From Sphingobacterium sp. GVS05A (GTDB lineage: Bacteria; Bacteroidota; Bacteroidia; Sphingobacteriales; Sphingobacteriaceae), in NCBI RefSeq assembly GCF_019969845.1, contig NZ_JAHXYR010000010.1:1-64000 (forward strand): a stretch of DNA of 64,000 bases. The letters run 5' to 3'. The notes under the pieces are model-generated. The model did not search any database and was not told the origin of the DNA. It was given only the letters and a program-made list of their open reading frames with translations. A program made the translations under genes and the position numbers. Shown here piece by piece: positions 28,098-37,946 of this stretch; position 1 is the stretch's first letter; every line of letters begins with the position of its first letter.

Positions 28098-28409
28098 AAT
28101 TTAGGAATGAAAAAATAGTGTTATGTTAAAAAATAGTATTTATGGTCACTCGGTTACCTACACCATGATCAGACGTTTTCCATTGGATAAAACACGCAAC
28201 GTTCTGACACGGACAAGGCAACGTATTTTGGTTTACAATTATTAGGTATATTATTTATACAACACTAAATAAGAAATAAAATTTTAAATATTCAAATTAT
28301 TTCTAATTTTTTTTATTAATTCAAACAGACTAAAGAAAAAAAAACATAAACTTAATTTGCGATGATGAGATATTTACTATATTTACCCTGAAGTTAACGT
28401 AACAAAGTT
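28098..28409. other. Divergent regulatory region between SusC and ROK genes
   Basis: About 310 A+T-rich bases with start codons facing away at both ends. The ROK promoter can be proposed near the right end. No clear TAnnTTTG element was found for the SusC side, although TACGTTG on the minus strand near 28220 is a weak candidate. No open frame is present. Operators for the ROK protein are expected here. Confidence 0.5.
28356..28385 (+). promoter_or_regulatory. Bacteroidota-type promoter of the ROK regulator gene
   Basis: TTTG at 28356-28359 is followed after 18 bases by TATATTTA at 28378-28385, which fits TTTG...TAnnTTTG with one mismatch. The start codon follows 24 bases after the -7 box. 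Confidence 0.5.
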
Positions 28410-29639
28410 ATGGGTATAAAATTTTTGAGTGACTTACATGATGCGAGCTATAGCGGTGTAGCGTATAAAAACATTTTACTTAAAAAGGAAATTTTAACCT
28501 TTTTTGCGACCAAAGGTCCCTCGACAATTCCTGAGTTGAGCAAGGAATTCAACATTAGCATTCCCAAGATTAACGAATGCATCAATGAACTCATCGAAGA
28601 CGCATTGGTACAGGACAATGGAAAATCGACTTCGGGAATTGGTAGAAAACCGAATTCCTACGGACTACTTCCAAATGCAGCATTTTTTGTTGGTGTTCAG
28701 GTGAGCCATGATCATCTCAGTATCGTGGTCATGAATATGAAAAAAGACATTATTGCCAGCCAGGAGGAAATTCCACATCGTTTGGAGAATAATCAGGAAT
28801 CACTCCAGAATATATGCCGGGAGATCAATCAGTTTATTGCCACACATCAGATTCAAAAGGATAAAATATTGGGTGTAGGTATCAATCTTTCTGGCCGTAT
28901 CAACTATCGAACAGGTTATTCCTACAGTTATTTTAATTTTTATGAAGATCCTTTATCGAAATATTTCGAACAGGAGCTGCAATTGCGCACCTATCTTGAA
29001 AACGACAGTAAGGCGCTTGCTTATGGCGAATTTTCCAGCGGAATTTTAAAGGACGAGAAAGATGCACTCTTTGTCAATGTGGACAACGGTATCGGATTGG
29101 GTATTTTAATCAACGGAAAGATCTATTATGGGAAATCGGGTTTCTCGGGTGAATTTGGACATATTCCCATTTTTGACAACGATATCATCTGTCGCTGCGG
29201 AAAAAAGGGTTGCCTCGAAACGGAAGCATCTGGTTTTGCACTTAGAAACCGTGTAATAGCAGCACTGCAAAATGGCGCAACGAGCATCCTAACAAAAAAA
29301 TTCAATGATCTGGAAGATATTCGGCTCAGCGATATTATCACTGCTGCAAAAAAAGATGACAATCTCGCCATTGAGTTGATCAATGAACTTGGGGAAAAAT
29401 TAGGTCGTGGGCTTGCTACATTGATCAATATTTTCAATCCAGAAATCATCATCGTAGGTGGTATTTTAGCCAAGAGTGAGGAATACCTGATGTTACCGCT
29501 GAAAAATGCAGTCAATAAGTTTTCATTATCCATTGTCAACAAGGACACCAAACTTGCTTATTCAAATAATGGAGAAAAACTTGCCGCCTTTGGAGCCTGC
29601 CTTCTCATTCGGGACCGTCTGCTTTCTATTATCGATTAA
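28410..29639 (+). CDS. ROK-family transcriptional regulator (NagC/XylR type)
   Basis: A 409-residue repressor-like protein. Residues about 20-85 form a winged helix (ILTFFATKGPSTIPELSKEF), followed by a ROK sugar-kinase-like domain with GVGINLSG, the sugar-binding GEFGHIPI and the zinc motif CRCGKKGCLE. The combination of HTH and ROK domain indicates a regulator of the NagC/Mlc type. It is divergent from the SusC/SusD operon and convergent with the AGE-epimerase/NagX operon, so it probably controls both in response to an amino sugar or its phosphate. Confidence 0.9.
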   Translation: MGIKFLSDLHDASYSGVAYKNILLKKEILTFFATKGPSTIPELSKEFNISIPKINECINELIEDALVQDNGKSTSGIGRKPNSYGLLPNAAFFVGVQVSHDHLSIVVMNMKKDIIASQEEIPHRLENNQESLQNICREINQFIATHQIQKDKILGVGINLSGRINYRTGYSYSYFNFYEDPLSKYFEQELQLRTYLENDSKALAYGEFSSGILKDEKDALFVNVDNGIGLGILINGKIYYGKSGFSGEFGHIPIFDNDIICRCGKKGCLETEASGFALRNRVIAALQNGATSILTKKFNDLEDIRLSDIITAAKKDDNLAIELINELGEKLGRGLATLINIFNPEIIIVGGILAKSEEYLMLPLKNAVNKFSLSIVNKDTKLAYSNNGEKLAAFGACLLIRDRLLSIID

Positions 29640-29647
29640 GACATAAG

Positions 29648-29672
29648 GCGTGGATTTCAGTGAAATCCACGC
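29648..29672. terminator. Hairpin between convergent ROK and CstA genes
   Basis: GCGTGGATTTCA (29648-29659) and TGAAATCCACGC (29661-29672) are perfect 12-base inverted repeats separated by one base. It lies between the two stop codons and probably terminates both transcripts, although the T run is poor on the plus side (ACTTTATCTTT). Confidence 0.6.
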
Positions 29673-29676
29673 TACT

Positions 29677-31518
29677 TTATCTTTCCACAATTTCCTTCAC
29701 AACCTCTCCATATTGATCTTTCACCTGCTCTTTCCTTTGTGCAAGGTGTATCCACTTCTTAAACGTTCCGATAAATACAATCGCCATCAATGACATCGCT
29801 GCTACAGCCAAGCCCGCCAGTAGGTACTGTCCTTTGGGCACATATCCTTGTACCACCTGAAGATAGCCGGCCCAAAATGTAATCACGGCCATAAAGACAC
29901 CGGGAACGGCTGCAAACAAGACATATTTTCGCCTATTCATCCGGATGAGCATTGTTGTACATACAATCAGACCACAGGCTGCCAAGAGCTGATTGCTAAT
30001 ACCAAATAATGGCCAAATGCTACTTACGTTACCGGTATAAACCAAATATCCCCAGGAAAACGTAAACAGGGCACTGCAAATCCATACACCCGGTTTCCAG
30101 TTTTTATCACTAAATTTAGGAAAAACGGTTCCAAGCATTTCCTGTAGGAAAAAGCGTCCCACCCGGGTACCTGCATCAATTGCCGTAAGGATAAACACAG
30201 CTTCAAACATAATCGCGAAATTATACCAATAGGCCATTATATCGTTCATAAAAGGAACCTTATCGAAGATATGAGCCATCCCTACAGCCAACGACACTGC
30301 TCCGCCCGTCCTACCGTGCAGATCTACACCTATTCTGTCTATAAAATGTGGTAAATCCACAGCTGAAAGATGGGGGTGCTGCGCTAGAAACTGTGCATAA
30401 TCGGCTACCGGCGTATTGATTGCAAAATAATCACCAGGCATCAACGTACAAGCTGCAATCAATGCCATCAAGGCTACAAAGCCTTCAACAAGCATGGCGC
30501 CATACCCCACAAACAAGATCTCGCGTTCATTACCGATCATTTTGGGTGTTGTCCCGGTTGCGATAATAGCGTGAAATCCCGATATGGCTCCACAGGCTAT
30601 CACAATAAAGATAAAGGGCAATACAGGTCCTGAAATTACGGGTCCGCCACCATGGATAAATGAGGTCAAGGCGGGCATCTGAATTGTTGGTGCAACAAAA
30701 AATATCCCTACCGTCAGCATAATAATTGTACCTATTTTGAGATAGGTCGAAAGGTAATCTCTCGGAACCAATAATAGCCAGATGGGCAATACTGAAGCGA
30801 AGAAACCATATACAGCGATACCGATAGAGATCGTTTTCACATCCCAGTTGAAAAGTGCGTGAAAAGTTGGAAGCTGCATCAGGTGATGACCAGCTATAAT
30901 ACCTGCAATAAGCAAGATACCGCCAATGATACTCGCCAAGGTCACCGAGCCCTCCCGATAGCGCATCATCAAGCCCATTAAAATAGCAATGGGCATTGTC
31001 AGTACAATCGTAAATAAAGACCATGGTGCCTCGTGCATCGCACTAATACAGGCCAGCGATAATCCGGCCAACGTTAGGATCAAAATGAAAAGTACGGCAA
31101 TACCAGCAATAGCGCCAATAGGTTTACTGACCTCCTTGGAGGCAATGGTTGCCAAACTTTCTCCTTTATGTCGTACAGAAGCGAAAAGCACGACCATATC
31201 GTGCACACCGCCACCTAATACACAACCAATTAATATCCACAGAGCGCCCGGCAGATAACCAAACTGTGCCGCGAGAACTGGACCAACTAGTGGTCCTGCC
31301 GCAGCTATCGCCGCGAAATGATGGCCAAACAACACTTTTTTATCGGTTTTCACATAATCATGTCCATCAGCAAACTCCACCGCCGGTGTCTGACGACTTC
31401 CATTCAACCTGAGCAGCTTATTTGCTAGAAGCAAGCCATAAAAACGATACGCGATCGCAAAGATCAATATCGCTGCGAAAACTAAGGTCAACGCATTTAT
31501 TCCATTGAGAGCATCCAT
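29677..31518 (-). CDS. cstA: Carbon starvation protein A (CstA-family transporter)
   Basis: A 613-residue inner-membrane transporter with about 16-18 hydrophobic helices. The CstA hallmarks GHHFAAIAAAGPLVGPVLAA and GGGVHDMVVLFAS are present near the N-terminus. Family members import pyruvate or peptides under carbon starvation. It is the last gene of the long minus-strand cluster, 10 bases after the AGE epimerase gene, so here it may take up or balance a product of that pathway; that link is inferred. Confidence 0.92.
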   Translation of the reverse strand: MDALNGINALTLVFAAILIFAIAYRFYGLLLANKLLRLNGSRQTPAVEFADGHDYVKTDKKVLFGHHFAAIAAAGPLVGPVLAAQFGYLPGALWILIGCVLGGGVHDMVVLFASVRHKGESLATIASKEVSKPIGAIAGIAVLFILILTLAGLSLACISAMHEAPWSLFTIVLTMPIAILMGLMMRYREGSVTLASIIGGILLIAGIIAGHHLMQLPTFHALFNWDVKTISIGIAVYGFFASVLPIWLLLVPRDYLSTYLKIGTIIMLTVGIFFVAPTIQMPALTSFIHGGGPVISGPVLPFIFIVIACGAISGFHAIIATGTTPKMIGNEREILFVGYGAMLVEGFVALMALIAACTLMPGDYFAINTPVADYAQFLAQHPHLSAVDLPHFIDRIGVDLHGRTGGAVSLAVGMAHIFDKVPFMNDIMAYWYNFAIMFEAVFILTAIDAGTRVGRFFLQEMLGTVFPKFSDKNWKPGVWICSALFTFSWGYLVYTGNVSSIWPLFGISNQLLAACGLIVCTTMLIRMNRRKYVLFAAVPGVFMAVITFWAGYLQVVQGYVPKGQYLLAGLAVAAMSLMAIVFIGTFKKWIHLAQRKEQVKDQYGEVVKEIVER

Positions 31519-31528
31519 ACCAGTTAAG

Positions 31529-32725
31529 TTACACGATTATTTTTGCTTTTTCAAACACCTCATATACCTTCCATAAGGCACGAGGCACATGAAAGCATCC
31601 CTTCCATTTTCCGCCTTTGAGATCGAGTAATACCTCACCTCTTCGATTGAGGTAGCCAAACCATTCGCCATGTTCGGGGTCCCTAAAATGCGTCCAGGTA
31701 TATTCATGAACCCGTTCAAACCAACGTTTAGCCTCTTGATTACCCGTCAGTACCCAAGCTTTCGCCATACATACCAGTGTTTCACAGTGCACCCACCATA
31801 ACTTCTGGTCCCATTCCAACTGCTGGGTTGGTTTACCCTGCGCATCCATAAAGTAGAATATACCACCATATTTCTCATCCCATCCATGCTCCAACATACG
31901 AAGACCAATACGCATGGCTTTTTCAATCAACGCTGGTCGCTGCAATCTTTCTCCCAGATCCATCATAAACCACATGGCCTCTATCGCATGTCCCGGATTG
32001 AGCAACCTTCCTTCAAAACTATCCAGCAATGAACCATTGGGACTTACATTTTCAAAGACAAGCCCCTGCTCCTCTTTATAAAATACATCCATTACCTCGA
32101 CCACGATATCCTCGATCAATCCCTGCACCAGGTTAGGTTCCAATAAATGCTCTAGTTCGATGGAGAGATTGCTCAAGATCATAGGCAAAGCAAAATTCTT
32201 TGATGGACGTGTCCCTGGAACAGCCTTATCGTATATGCCCTTGGTATGTGTTCGACGTTTCAATATATTATGAAAGGTATCTTGCGCAATTTCCGCGTAA
32301 CGCTGCTCCTGAGTTGCTGTATACAGGGCACCAAATCCCATGGCAGCAAAGCAATCGGAAAAAATATTGTAGGGCTGCACAAGTGCCTTCCCTTGTCGAT
32401 CAAGTGAAAAATACCAGTTCCCCTCTTCGTCACGTCCATGTTTTTCCATAAAGCTGGCACCATGAACTGCAATATCCAACCAAGATGACCGTGTTTCAAT
32501 TTTGTTGTAAATACTCGAAAAGAGCCAAACTTGCCGCCCCTGCAGCCACATAAACTTATCCGTGTCAAAAACTCCACCTCTTCTATCCAGACAGGTAAAA
32601 TAGCCACCATACTCCCTATCAAGCGAATGCTCCGTCCAGAAAGGAAGAATATGATTAAATAATTCGTCTTTATAAATTGTACTATAATGATTCATATATA
32701 AATGAATTTGCTCTTTAAAGGCCAT
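31529..32725 (-). CDS. AGE-family epimerase/isomerase (N-acylglucosamine 2-epimerase-like)
   Basis: A 398-residue (alpha/alpha)6-barrel protein. Recognisable blocks are DREYGGYFTCLDRRG, FMWLQGRQVW, the NPGHAIEAMWFMM helix and the LWWVHCETL segment with the catalytic-region His residues. Length fits N-acyl-D-glucosamine 2-epimerases, which interconvert GlcNAc and ManNAc; related enzymes act on mannose or cellobiose, so substrate is not certain. The surrounding NagX-like, SGNH esterase and ROK genes favour an N-acylated hexosamine. It lacks a signal peptide and is cytoplasmic. Confidence 0.85.
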   Translation of the reverse strand: MAFKEQIHLYMNHYSTIYKDELFNHILPFWTEHSLDREYGGYFTCLDRRGGVFDTDKFMWLQGRQVWLFSSIYNKIETRSSWLDIAVHGASFMEKHGRDEEGNWYFSLDRQGKALVQPYNIFSDCFAAMGFGALYTATQEQRYAEIAQDTFHNILKRRTHTKGIYDKAVPGTRPSKNFALPMILSNLSIELEHLLEPNLVQGLIEDIVVEVMDVFYKEEQGLVFENVSPNGSLLDSFEGRLLNPGHAIEAMWFMMDLGERLQRPALIEKAMRIGLRMLEHGWDEKYGGIFYFMDAQGKPTQQLEWDQKLWWVHCETLVCMAKAWVLTGNQEAKRWFERVHEYTWTHFRDPEHGEWFGYLNRRGEVLLDLKGGKWKGCFHVPRALWKVYEVFEKAKIIV

Positions 32726-32830
32726 TTAAAATCTCTGGCCTACTCTTATCAATAATGCTATTTCTTGTTCTCTGACTTCTTCGAGATTGCTTTTGTCGTC
32801 ATTTCGCGTGCTGTAAACACACGATCCCTA

Positions 32831-33769
32831 TCACCAATTGTGGTTCAGTACATGTTCCCGGTACCGATTGTAAAGGTGTCCTGCCTGTAAATAAGCGGAT
32901 TGTGGACTCATAAAGTGAGAAAATTCGAAAGTAATAGCCTTATCATAACCCGCCTTTGCTGCAGCCTCAAGTTTTAGCCTTAGTTTATCAAACTTGATCG
33001 GCAAGAATTTGATCGGCATATCCCGGTCAAAAGATTCGGCATTCGTCCAACAGGCCATACCATATTTATCAGCCAATTTCTTATTGACCTCAAAGAAATC
33101 GGGAAGCTCATCGTAATCAATGTGTCCATCCTGAAAGGCCACTGCGTCGACAGCTCCTTGTATACCTTCAAAAATTTCGCCCCATTCCCGTTCATGTTCC
33201 AATACCGAAACTGCATCGGCTTTACTAAGCTCGGGAGAAGCGGCAAGCACAGCTTTTTTTCCATCAATCCACGGCGATATAAATGTTGGCAAGCCGCCAC
33301 TGACTGCCTTGCACTGTAACCCAAGTGTACGAAAAGCATGAACAGCCCCTTTCGTTTTACGGCTGATTTCCGTACTAATATACCATCCACCGAAGCTTTT
33401 ATAATGTCCATATTTAGCCCAAACCTCTTCAATTACATATTGATTGGCATCGATTTCTTGACTCAGATCTCCTGTCTCCCAATAAATACCGCTGTCATAA
33501 AGTCCAAAATAGAATTTCATCTCATACTTGTCTGCAAGCTGCAGATAAAGCTCTACAAGATCCAACGATGGTTTAAAACAGCCATATTTATCCATCAGAT
33601 AAGCCGATGGATAGGTTATAAATTTACGATAGCCACTGCGAATCATAATAACAGTGTCTATACCAATTGCCTTCATATACGCAAAATCCCGATCCCACTC
33701 TTCCGGACCCCAATTCTGGTGCGGAATATCGTGGGAAATCTCGTCAATAAATGTCCCTGTAATTCTCAT
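32831..33769 (-). CDS. DUF4434-family protein, glycosidase-like TIM barrel
   Basis: A 312-residue cytoplasmic protein starting MRITGTFIDEISHDIPHQNW, the DUF4434 signature, with later blocks GGWYISTEI, VAFQDGHID and CWTNAESF that look like the acidic ends of barrel strands. DUF4434 proteins are related to glycoside hydrolases but their substrates are not established to my knowledge. The ATG at 33769 is chosen because it overlaps the stop of the upstream SGNH gene as ATGA; a longer frame begins 11 codons earlier but would run into that gene. Confidence 0.82.
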   Translation of the reverse strand: MRITGTFIDEISHDIPHQNWGPEEWDRDFAYMKAIGIDTVIMIRSGYRKFITYPSAYLMDKYGCFKPSLDLVELYLQLADKYEMKFYFGLYDSGIYWETGDLSQEIDANQYVIEEVWAKYGHYKSFGGWYISTEISRKTKGAVHAFRTLGLQCKAVSGGLPTFISPWIDGKKAVLAASPELSKADAVSVLEHEREWGEIFEGIQGAVDAVAFQDGHIDYDELPDFFEVNKKLADKYGMACWTNAESFDRDMPIKFLPIKFDKLRLKLEAAAKAGYDKAITFEFSHFMSPQSAYLQAGHLYNRYREHVLNHNW

Positions 33770-34485
33770 AAATATTTCTTTTCTTTTAATAATTGTACCC
33801 ATTTTATATAGGCACTGGGTATCAGATGGACACCATCAGCTGAGTAAATTGCGTTAAGTTTTCCCTCATTGTCCTGAAAAAGTGGGCAGAGGTCGACAAA
33901 TGGGATATTTTCATCTGCTGCAAGCTGTCTTAGTTTTTCATTTAAGATCGGAACCAACACATTTCTACCCTTTGTATAAGGCTCTTTTGTTAGTTCTTCA
34001 TTGATCGGTAAAGCACTCTGAAGATAGATAAGGGTCTTTGGTGAGATCTTTTTTATTCGTTTAATGATACGCTTGTAGTTATTGACCGACACTTCCTGCG
34101 GAAGCTTTCGGAATTGGTCATTAATGCCATCCATCAGAAAAATTGCCCGCGGACGTCCGCGCAACACCTCATCTATACGCGCAAGAATCCCAAACGAATT
34201 ATCTCCGCCTATCCCCCTGTTCAGTACGGGATATCTTGAATCCGCAAGCAATTCCTGCCATTCTGCCCGTTCAGTAATACTATTTCCCAAAAACACGATT
34301 GCTCCTTTAATTGTTGGACTTTGTTCGAAATAGGCCATTCGTTGTTGATAATACCAGTTGGCATAACTGCTATCTATTTTAGTCTCCTGAGCTGAGAGGG
34401 ACTGGGAAAATACCGACAGACATATTCCAATGAGGAAGCAACCTTGGAAAATACGATACACCTTAAAAAATTCCAATGATCTCAT
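33766..34485 (-). CDS. Secreted SGNH/GDSL hydrolase, second of a tandem pair
   Basis: A 239-residue exported esterase. The signal peptide ends near SLSAQE; block I is VFLGNSITERAEW with the catalytic Ser, block II RGIGGDNS, block III the GIND motif, and block V DGVHLIPSA with catalytic Asp and His. It is clearly a paralogue of the protein encoded immediately upstream. Such enzymes remove acetyl groups from sugars, and a deacetylase role in this cluster is likely. Start at 34485 makes an ATGA overlap with the preceding gene; the end overlaps the DUF4434 gene the same way. Confidence 0.88.
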   Translation of the reverse strand: MRSLEFFKVYRIFQGCFLIGICLSVFSQSLSAQETKIDSSYANWYYQQRMAYFEQSPTIKGAIVFLGNSITERAEWQELLADSRYPVLNRGIGGDNSFGILARIDEVLRGRPRAIFLMDGINDQFRKLPQEVSVNNYKRIIKRIKKISPKTLIYLQSALPINEELTKEPYTKGRNVLVPILNEKLRQLAADENIPFVDLCPLFQDNEGKLNAIYSADGVHLIPSAYIKWVQLLKEKKYL

Positions 34486-35177
34486 AATAGTTTTTGCTGT
34501 TTTAAATAATTGGCCCAAATTAAATAGGTGGCTTGTTTCAGATGTAAGCCATCAATTGTTAGCTCAGCTTTTAGTTCCCCTTTACCATCTACCAATATCG
34601 GCTGTAAGTCTACAAAACGAACTTGTTGTGCCGTACACAATTCTTTCAAAGCATTGTTCAGTAGCACTATCTTTTCATTCCGAACCTCTTCATAGATTTT
34701 TGGCAGTAAAGATTCATTCACAGGTAGAAGTCCCTGCACAAAAAGCGCTGTATTTGGCGACTGCTTTTTAACCTGCTTTATTATCCTTTCTATATTCGTT
34801 GAAATAATGGAAAGCGGTATTCCTCTTTTCATGTCGTTCACCCCACAGAGCAGAAATATTTTTCGTGGTCTGGACGCTAATATCTCGTCTAGTCGTGCTA
34901 AAATACCATAAGTCACATCACCGCTAATCCCACGATTGATCACATGCTTCCGCTGGAGGATTTCTTGCCATTTTCCACCTTCGGTAATGCTATTGCCAAG
35001 GAAAACGATTTCGTCCTTCTGGTTGGGCATCGCTTTAAAAAACTCAAGCCTTGCGCGATAATGCTGATTATCAAACGTAGAATCAATGCCTTTTGATTGC
35101 GCTAAAGTCAATGCCGGTAAAAAAAAAGGCAACAATAAGGCCTTCCAGTTCCTATAAGAAAGTATGTTCATATGCAT
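34482..35177 (-). CDS. Secreted SGNH/GDSL hydrolase, first of a tandem pair
   Basis: A 231-residue exported SGNH hydrolase with signal peptide (cleavage near LTLAQS), block I VFLGNSITEGGKW, block II RGISGDVT, block III CGVND and block V DGLHLKQA. It aligns along its length with the next gene product (shared GILARLDE, RPRKIFL/RPRAIFL), so the pair arose by tandem duplication and may have different ester specificities. Its start codon overlaps the stop of the MFS gene by one base. A TAATG junction like this suggests translational coupling. Confidence 0.88.
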   Translation of the reverse strand: MHMNILSYRNWKALLLPFFLPALTLAQSKGIDSTFDNQHYRARLEFFKAMPNQKDEIVFLGNSITEGGKWQEILQRKHVINRGISGDVTYGILARLDEILASRPRKIFLLCGVNDMKRGIPLSIISTNIERIIKQVKKQSPNTALFVQGLLPVNESLLPKIYEEVRNEKIVLLNNALKELCTAQQVRFVDLQPILVDGKGELKAELTIDGLHLKQATYLIWANYLKQQKLL

Positions 35178-36493
35178 TAATTATTTTCGTCGGTCTGTTC
35201 TTTTTCGGGTTTTCGCAATGGCACCCACCAGGAAACCAAAAAGGCTGGAATAGTAGAAATCAACACCCAGATAAAAAATTCTTTATAGCCCAAATGATCA
35301 CTCAGCCAGCCGCTGATCATCGAAGGAATCATAAATCCCAGATTAACAAGTCCACTTCCGAAAGCGTAGTGTGCCATCTTATATTTACCTGGGGCAATAT
35401 TTTGCATGATAAAGAGAATAATTCCGATAAAGCCAAAACCATATCCAAAGTACTCGATGGCGACAGCAGTCGCTATGAGATAAAGGTTTGTCGGCAATGT
35501 GATCGCAAGAAATGCATAAGCTACAAATGGAATATTAAAAAAGGCACAAAGGATCATAAGTGTCCTCCGGTCTAAGCCCTTTTTGGATACAAAGTGCCCT
35601 GCGACAATCGACCCCAACACAAAAGCTATGGCACCAAATACACCATAAAGCAATCCAATTTCCGAAGTACTCAGGCCAAGCCCACCTTCGGTGCGTTGCG
35701 CTTTAAAAAATAATGGGGTGATCTTAATGGCCTGCCCTTCAGCAAAACGATAAAAGACAATAAAAAGCAAACTAAACCAAATATTCTTTTTCTGAAAGAA
35801 AGTTATGATAACGTCTTTAAGCGTATCCATTCCCTCCTTTAAAGAAGTGGATTTGGGTGCTTCATCGTGAGCAGGTAAAGCACGTATGCTGTACAATCCA
35901 ATCCCCAACATAATAAATCCATAAGCAAACATCACCACCATCCACGCGGATTTAATGCCGATTTCCTGTTCCAATTGCCCCGCCAAATAAACGAGTACGC
36001 CGCCAGAAAACACTTTAGCCACATTATAGAAGGCACCTTGCCAGCCGACATATTTTGCCTGTTGTTTTGCATTCAGTTCATTCAAATATACCCCGTCGGC
36101 TGCGGTATCATGTGTGGAACCACTGAATGCTATCAGTGTCAATAAGGCAATGGAGAAGCTAAAGAAATGATCCAACTGCAGCGTAAGACCAAGCAGACCA
36201 AAGAGTAGCCCCGTGAGTATCTGCGTGGTATAGACAAAAAATTTCTTGGTCTTATATAGCTCCAAAAAAGGCCCCCATAAGGGTTTTATTGTCCAGGGTA
36301 GCATAATCAATGAGGTCCAAAAAGCAATCTGTGCGTCCGATACCCCCAAATTTTTATACATAATGGAGCTCGCACCCGAAAGGGCAACAAAAGGTAGCCC
36401 CATGGCAAACCATGTTGTGGAGATCCAAAAAATAGGCGGAAGTGCCTTACGCCCTTTGCGAAGCTCCACCGTTTGTTCTAATAATTCATTCAT
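35177..36493 (-). CDS. MFS transporter of the AmpG-like group
   Basis: A 438-residue inner-membrane permease with 12 hydrophobic segments. The block AFSGSTHDTAADGVYLNEL resembles the AmpG family segment with a conserved Asp in helix 4, and the N-terminal AMGLPFVALSG fits too. AmpG imports GlcNAc-anhydromuropeptides; the relatives in amino-sugar clusters import N-acetylhexosamines (NagP-type). In this operon it is one base from the NagX-like gene and next to secreted esterases, so it probably carries the sugar released in the periplasm into the cell. Confidence 0.82.
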   Translation of the reverse strand: MNELLEQTVELRKGRKALPPIFWISTTWFAMGLPFVALSGASSIMYKNLGVSDAQIAFWTSLIMLPWTIKPLWGPFLELYKTKKFFVYTTQILTGLLFGLLGLTLQLDHFFSFSIALLTLIAFSGSTHDTAADGVYLNELNAKQQAKYVGWQGAFYNVAKVFSGGVLVYLAGQLEQEIGIKSAWMVVMFAYGFIMLGIGLYSIRALPAHDEAPKSTSLKEGMDTLKDVIITFFQKKNIWFSLLFIVFYRFAEGQAIKITPLFFKAQRTEGGLGLSTSEIGLLYGVFGAIAFVLGSIVAGHFVSKKGLDRRTLMILCAFFNIPFVAYAFLAITLPTNLYLIATAVAIEYFGYGFGFIGIILFIMQNIAPGKYKMAHYAFGSGLVNLGFMIPSMISGWLSDHLGYKEFFIWVLISTIPAFLVSWWVPLRKPEKEQTDENN

Positions 36494-36494
36494 T

Positions 36495-37922
36495 TTATGA
36501 CTTCCAATAAAATTTTAACCGGCTGCTCACGACCGTCAACAGCGCCACGATTCCGGTGAATAATACACCTCGCATCACTCCCCCAAAAACACCCTGTGCC
36601 CCCATTTGATCAAGAGCGCTCTGTAGTCCCGTAAGCGCCAATAGTGGGATCAACAATAGATTTCCTGCGGTATAGGCGACCATCGGATTTTTACCAACCA
36701 GTGCTATACCTCGAAACAGAGGTTTTCCAAAAGCAAGTTTCTCGATACAACACAGCATTGTTAGCGCATAACAGGCTAAGCCCGTACAGACAAAATAATA
36801 GCTGTATGTGGAATAATCCTTTTTTATTCCCCCCTCATACGCTTCGAAGATCAGTCCTAAAAAAAGCAGATAGCTTCCGAGCACAGCCATTTTTGCCTGT
36901 AGTGTCAGTACTTCGCTCTTCCGAAAAACACCTGAACAGAAGCATAGTGAAAAGATCAACATCAGGGTAAGTCCGATATTGATATCCAGATAACGCATAT
37001 AGAGATTGAAGACATTCAGCCCAATTAGAAAGGCACAGAGCAAGCCTTGTAACACCAGTTGAGACCGCTGCATCCTGGGTTTGTCGGCCAACGACGTATC
37101 AGCAATAATCCACTCGCCGACAACTGTAGCCGGAAGGATAATAAAGAGGTATTTGAGGTAATAAAATTGATAAAGCCAAGTCGCAGGGCTGAGTTTGTAG
37201 ATAAATTCGTTGATACTACCGACTTCTTTGGCTCCCAAAAAAACGCCCATAATAAATGGTAAAATCGCCATACGTAACCAGATGGATTTCGCCGTCAGCC
37301 ACCACCACAGTGTTCCAAACAAAGCCATATTGGCCAGTACCAGAATAATAATATCTGTCTTCTGGAGGGTAAATCTATCCGTTTGTGCATACAGCAGATA
37401 TAGCATCCCTATAGATAGCAACAGGGCCGCTACGTGAACAAGTCTCGCGGTCTGCATCGACAAATAGGACTTTAAATCGGCATAGAGTGCAAAGAGCAGG
37501 ACAAACCCCACGATTGACAAGAGATACTGCGACGCAGCAGGCTCTCCACTCATAACCCAAGCGCGCATATAAAAAGAAAATAATGCAAAAAAGAATAAGG
37601 CAACAAAACGCTTAAAAATTGTACCCACGATAGGCAAAGCGTTTAGGTTAGCCACTTTTTTCCGCATAGCTAATGGGATGGCCGCCCCCATTGTAAAAAG
37701 GAAAATCGGAAAAACCAGATCTACCCAGGTTATACCTGCTATACTGGGATCAAATACATGTTTGGGCGGTGGCACCTGTGCATGGTACATCCAAGCAGGA
37801 AGGTTTCCAAATGAAATGCTCGATGAAAGCACCATTAAAAGGATGGCAATTCCCCGCAGAGCATCCAAACTATCGTTTCGCTGCTGTGGAGTCGCTGTGG
37901 AATTTGGTAAAATTGGTATCAT
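36495..37922 (-). CDS. NagX-like DUF5009 membrane protein (HGSNAT-related)
   Basis: A 475-residue integral membrane protein with about 11 helices. It opens with the family motif RNDSLDALRGIAILLMVL and contains WVDLVFPIFLFTMGAAIPLA with the conserved Asp, and GKNPMVAYTAGNL near the C-terminus. This family (COG4299) is related to lysosomal heparan-alpha-glucosaminide N-acetyltransferase and includes NagX of bacterial GlcNAc-utilisation clusters. It may transacetylate a sugar across the inner membrane. The gene is packed between the FAD oxidoreductase (24 bases) and the MFS permease (1 base). Confidence 0.85.
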   Translation of the reverse strand: MIPILPNSTATPQQRNDSLDALRGIAILLMVLSSSISFGNLPAWMYHAQVPPPKHVFDPSIAGITWVDLVFPIFLFTMGAAIPLAMRKKVANLNALPIVGTIFKRFVALFFFALFSFYMRAWVMSGEPAASQYLLSIVGFVLLFALYADLKSYLSMQTARLVHVAALLLSIGMLYLLYAQTDRFTLQKTDIIILVLANMALFGTLWWWLTAKSIWLRMAILPFIMGVFLGAKEVGSINEFIYKLSPATWLYQFYYLKYLFIILPATVVGEWIIADTSLADKPRMQRSQLVLQGLLCAFLIGLNVFNLYMRYLDINIGLTLMLIFSLCFCSGVFRKSEVLTLQAKMAVLGSYLLFLGLIFEAYEGGIKKDYSTYSYYFVCTGLACYALTMLCCIEKLAFGKPLFRGIALVGKNPMVAYTAGNLLLIPLLALTGLQSALDQMGAQGVFGGVMRGVLFTGIVALLTVVSSRLKFYWKS

Positions 37923-37946
37923 CTCGTTTTTCTATACGTTCGGAAA

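Noticed and set aside
35177..36493. True AmpG of peptidoglycan recycling
   Set aside because: The resemblance is to the broader group; no anhydromuramyl amidase, murQ or muramate kinase accompanies it, so amino-sugar uptake is as likely.
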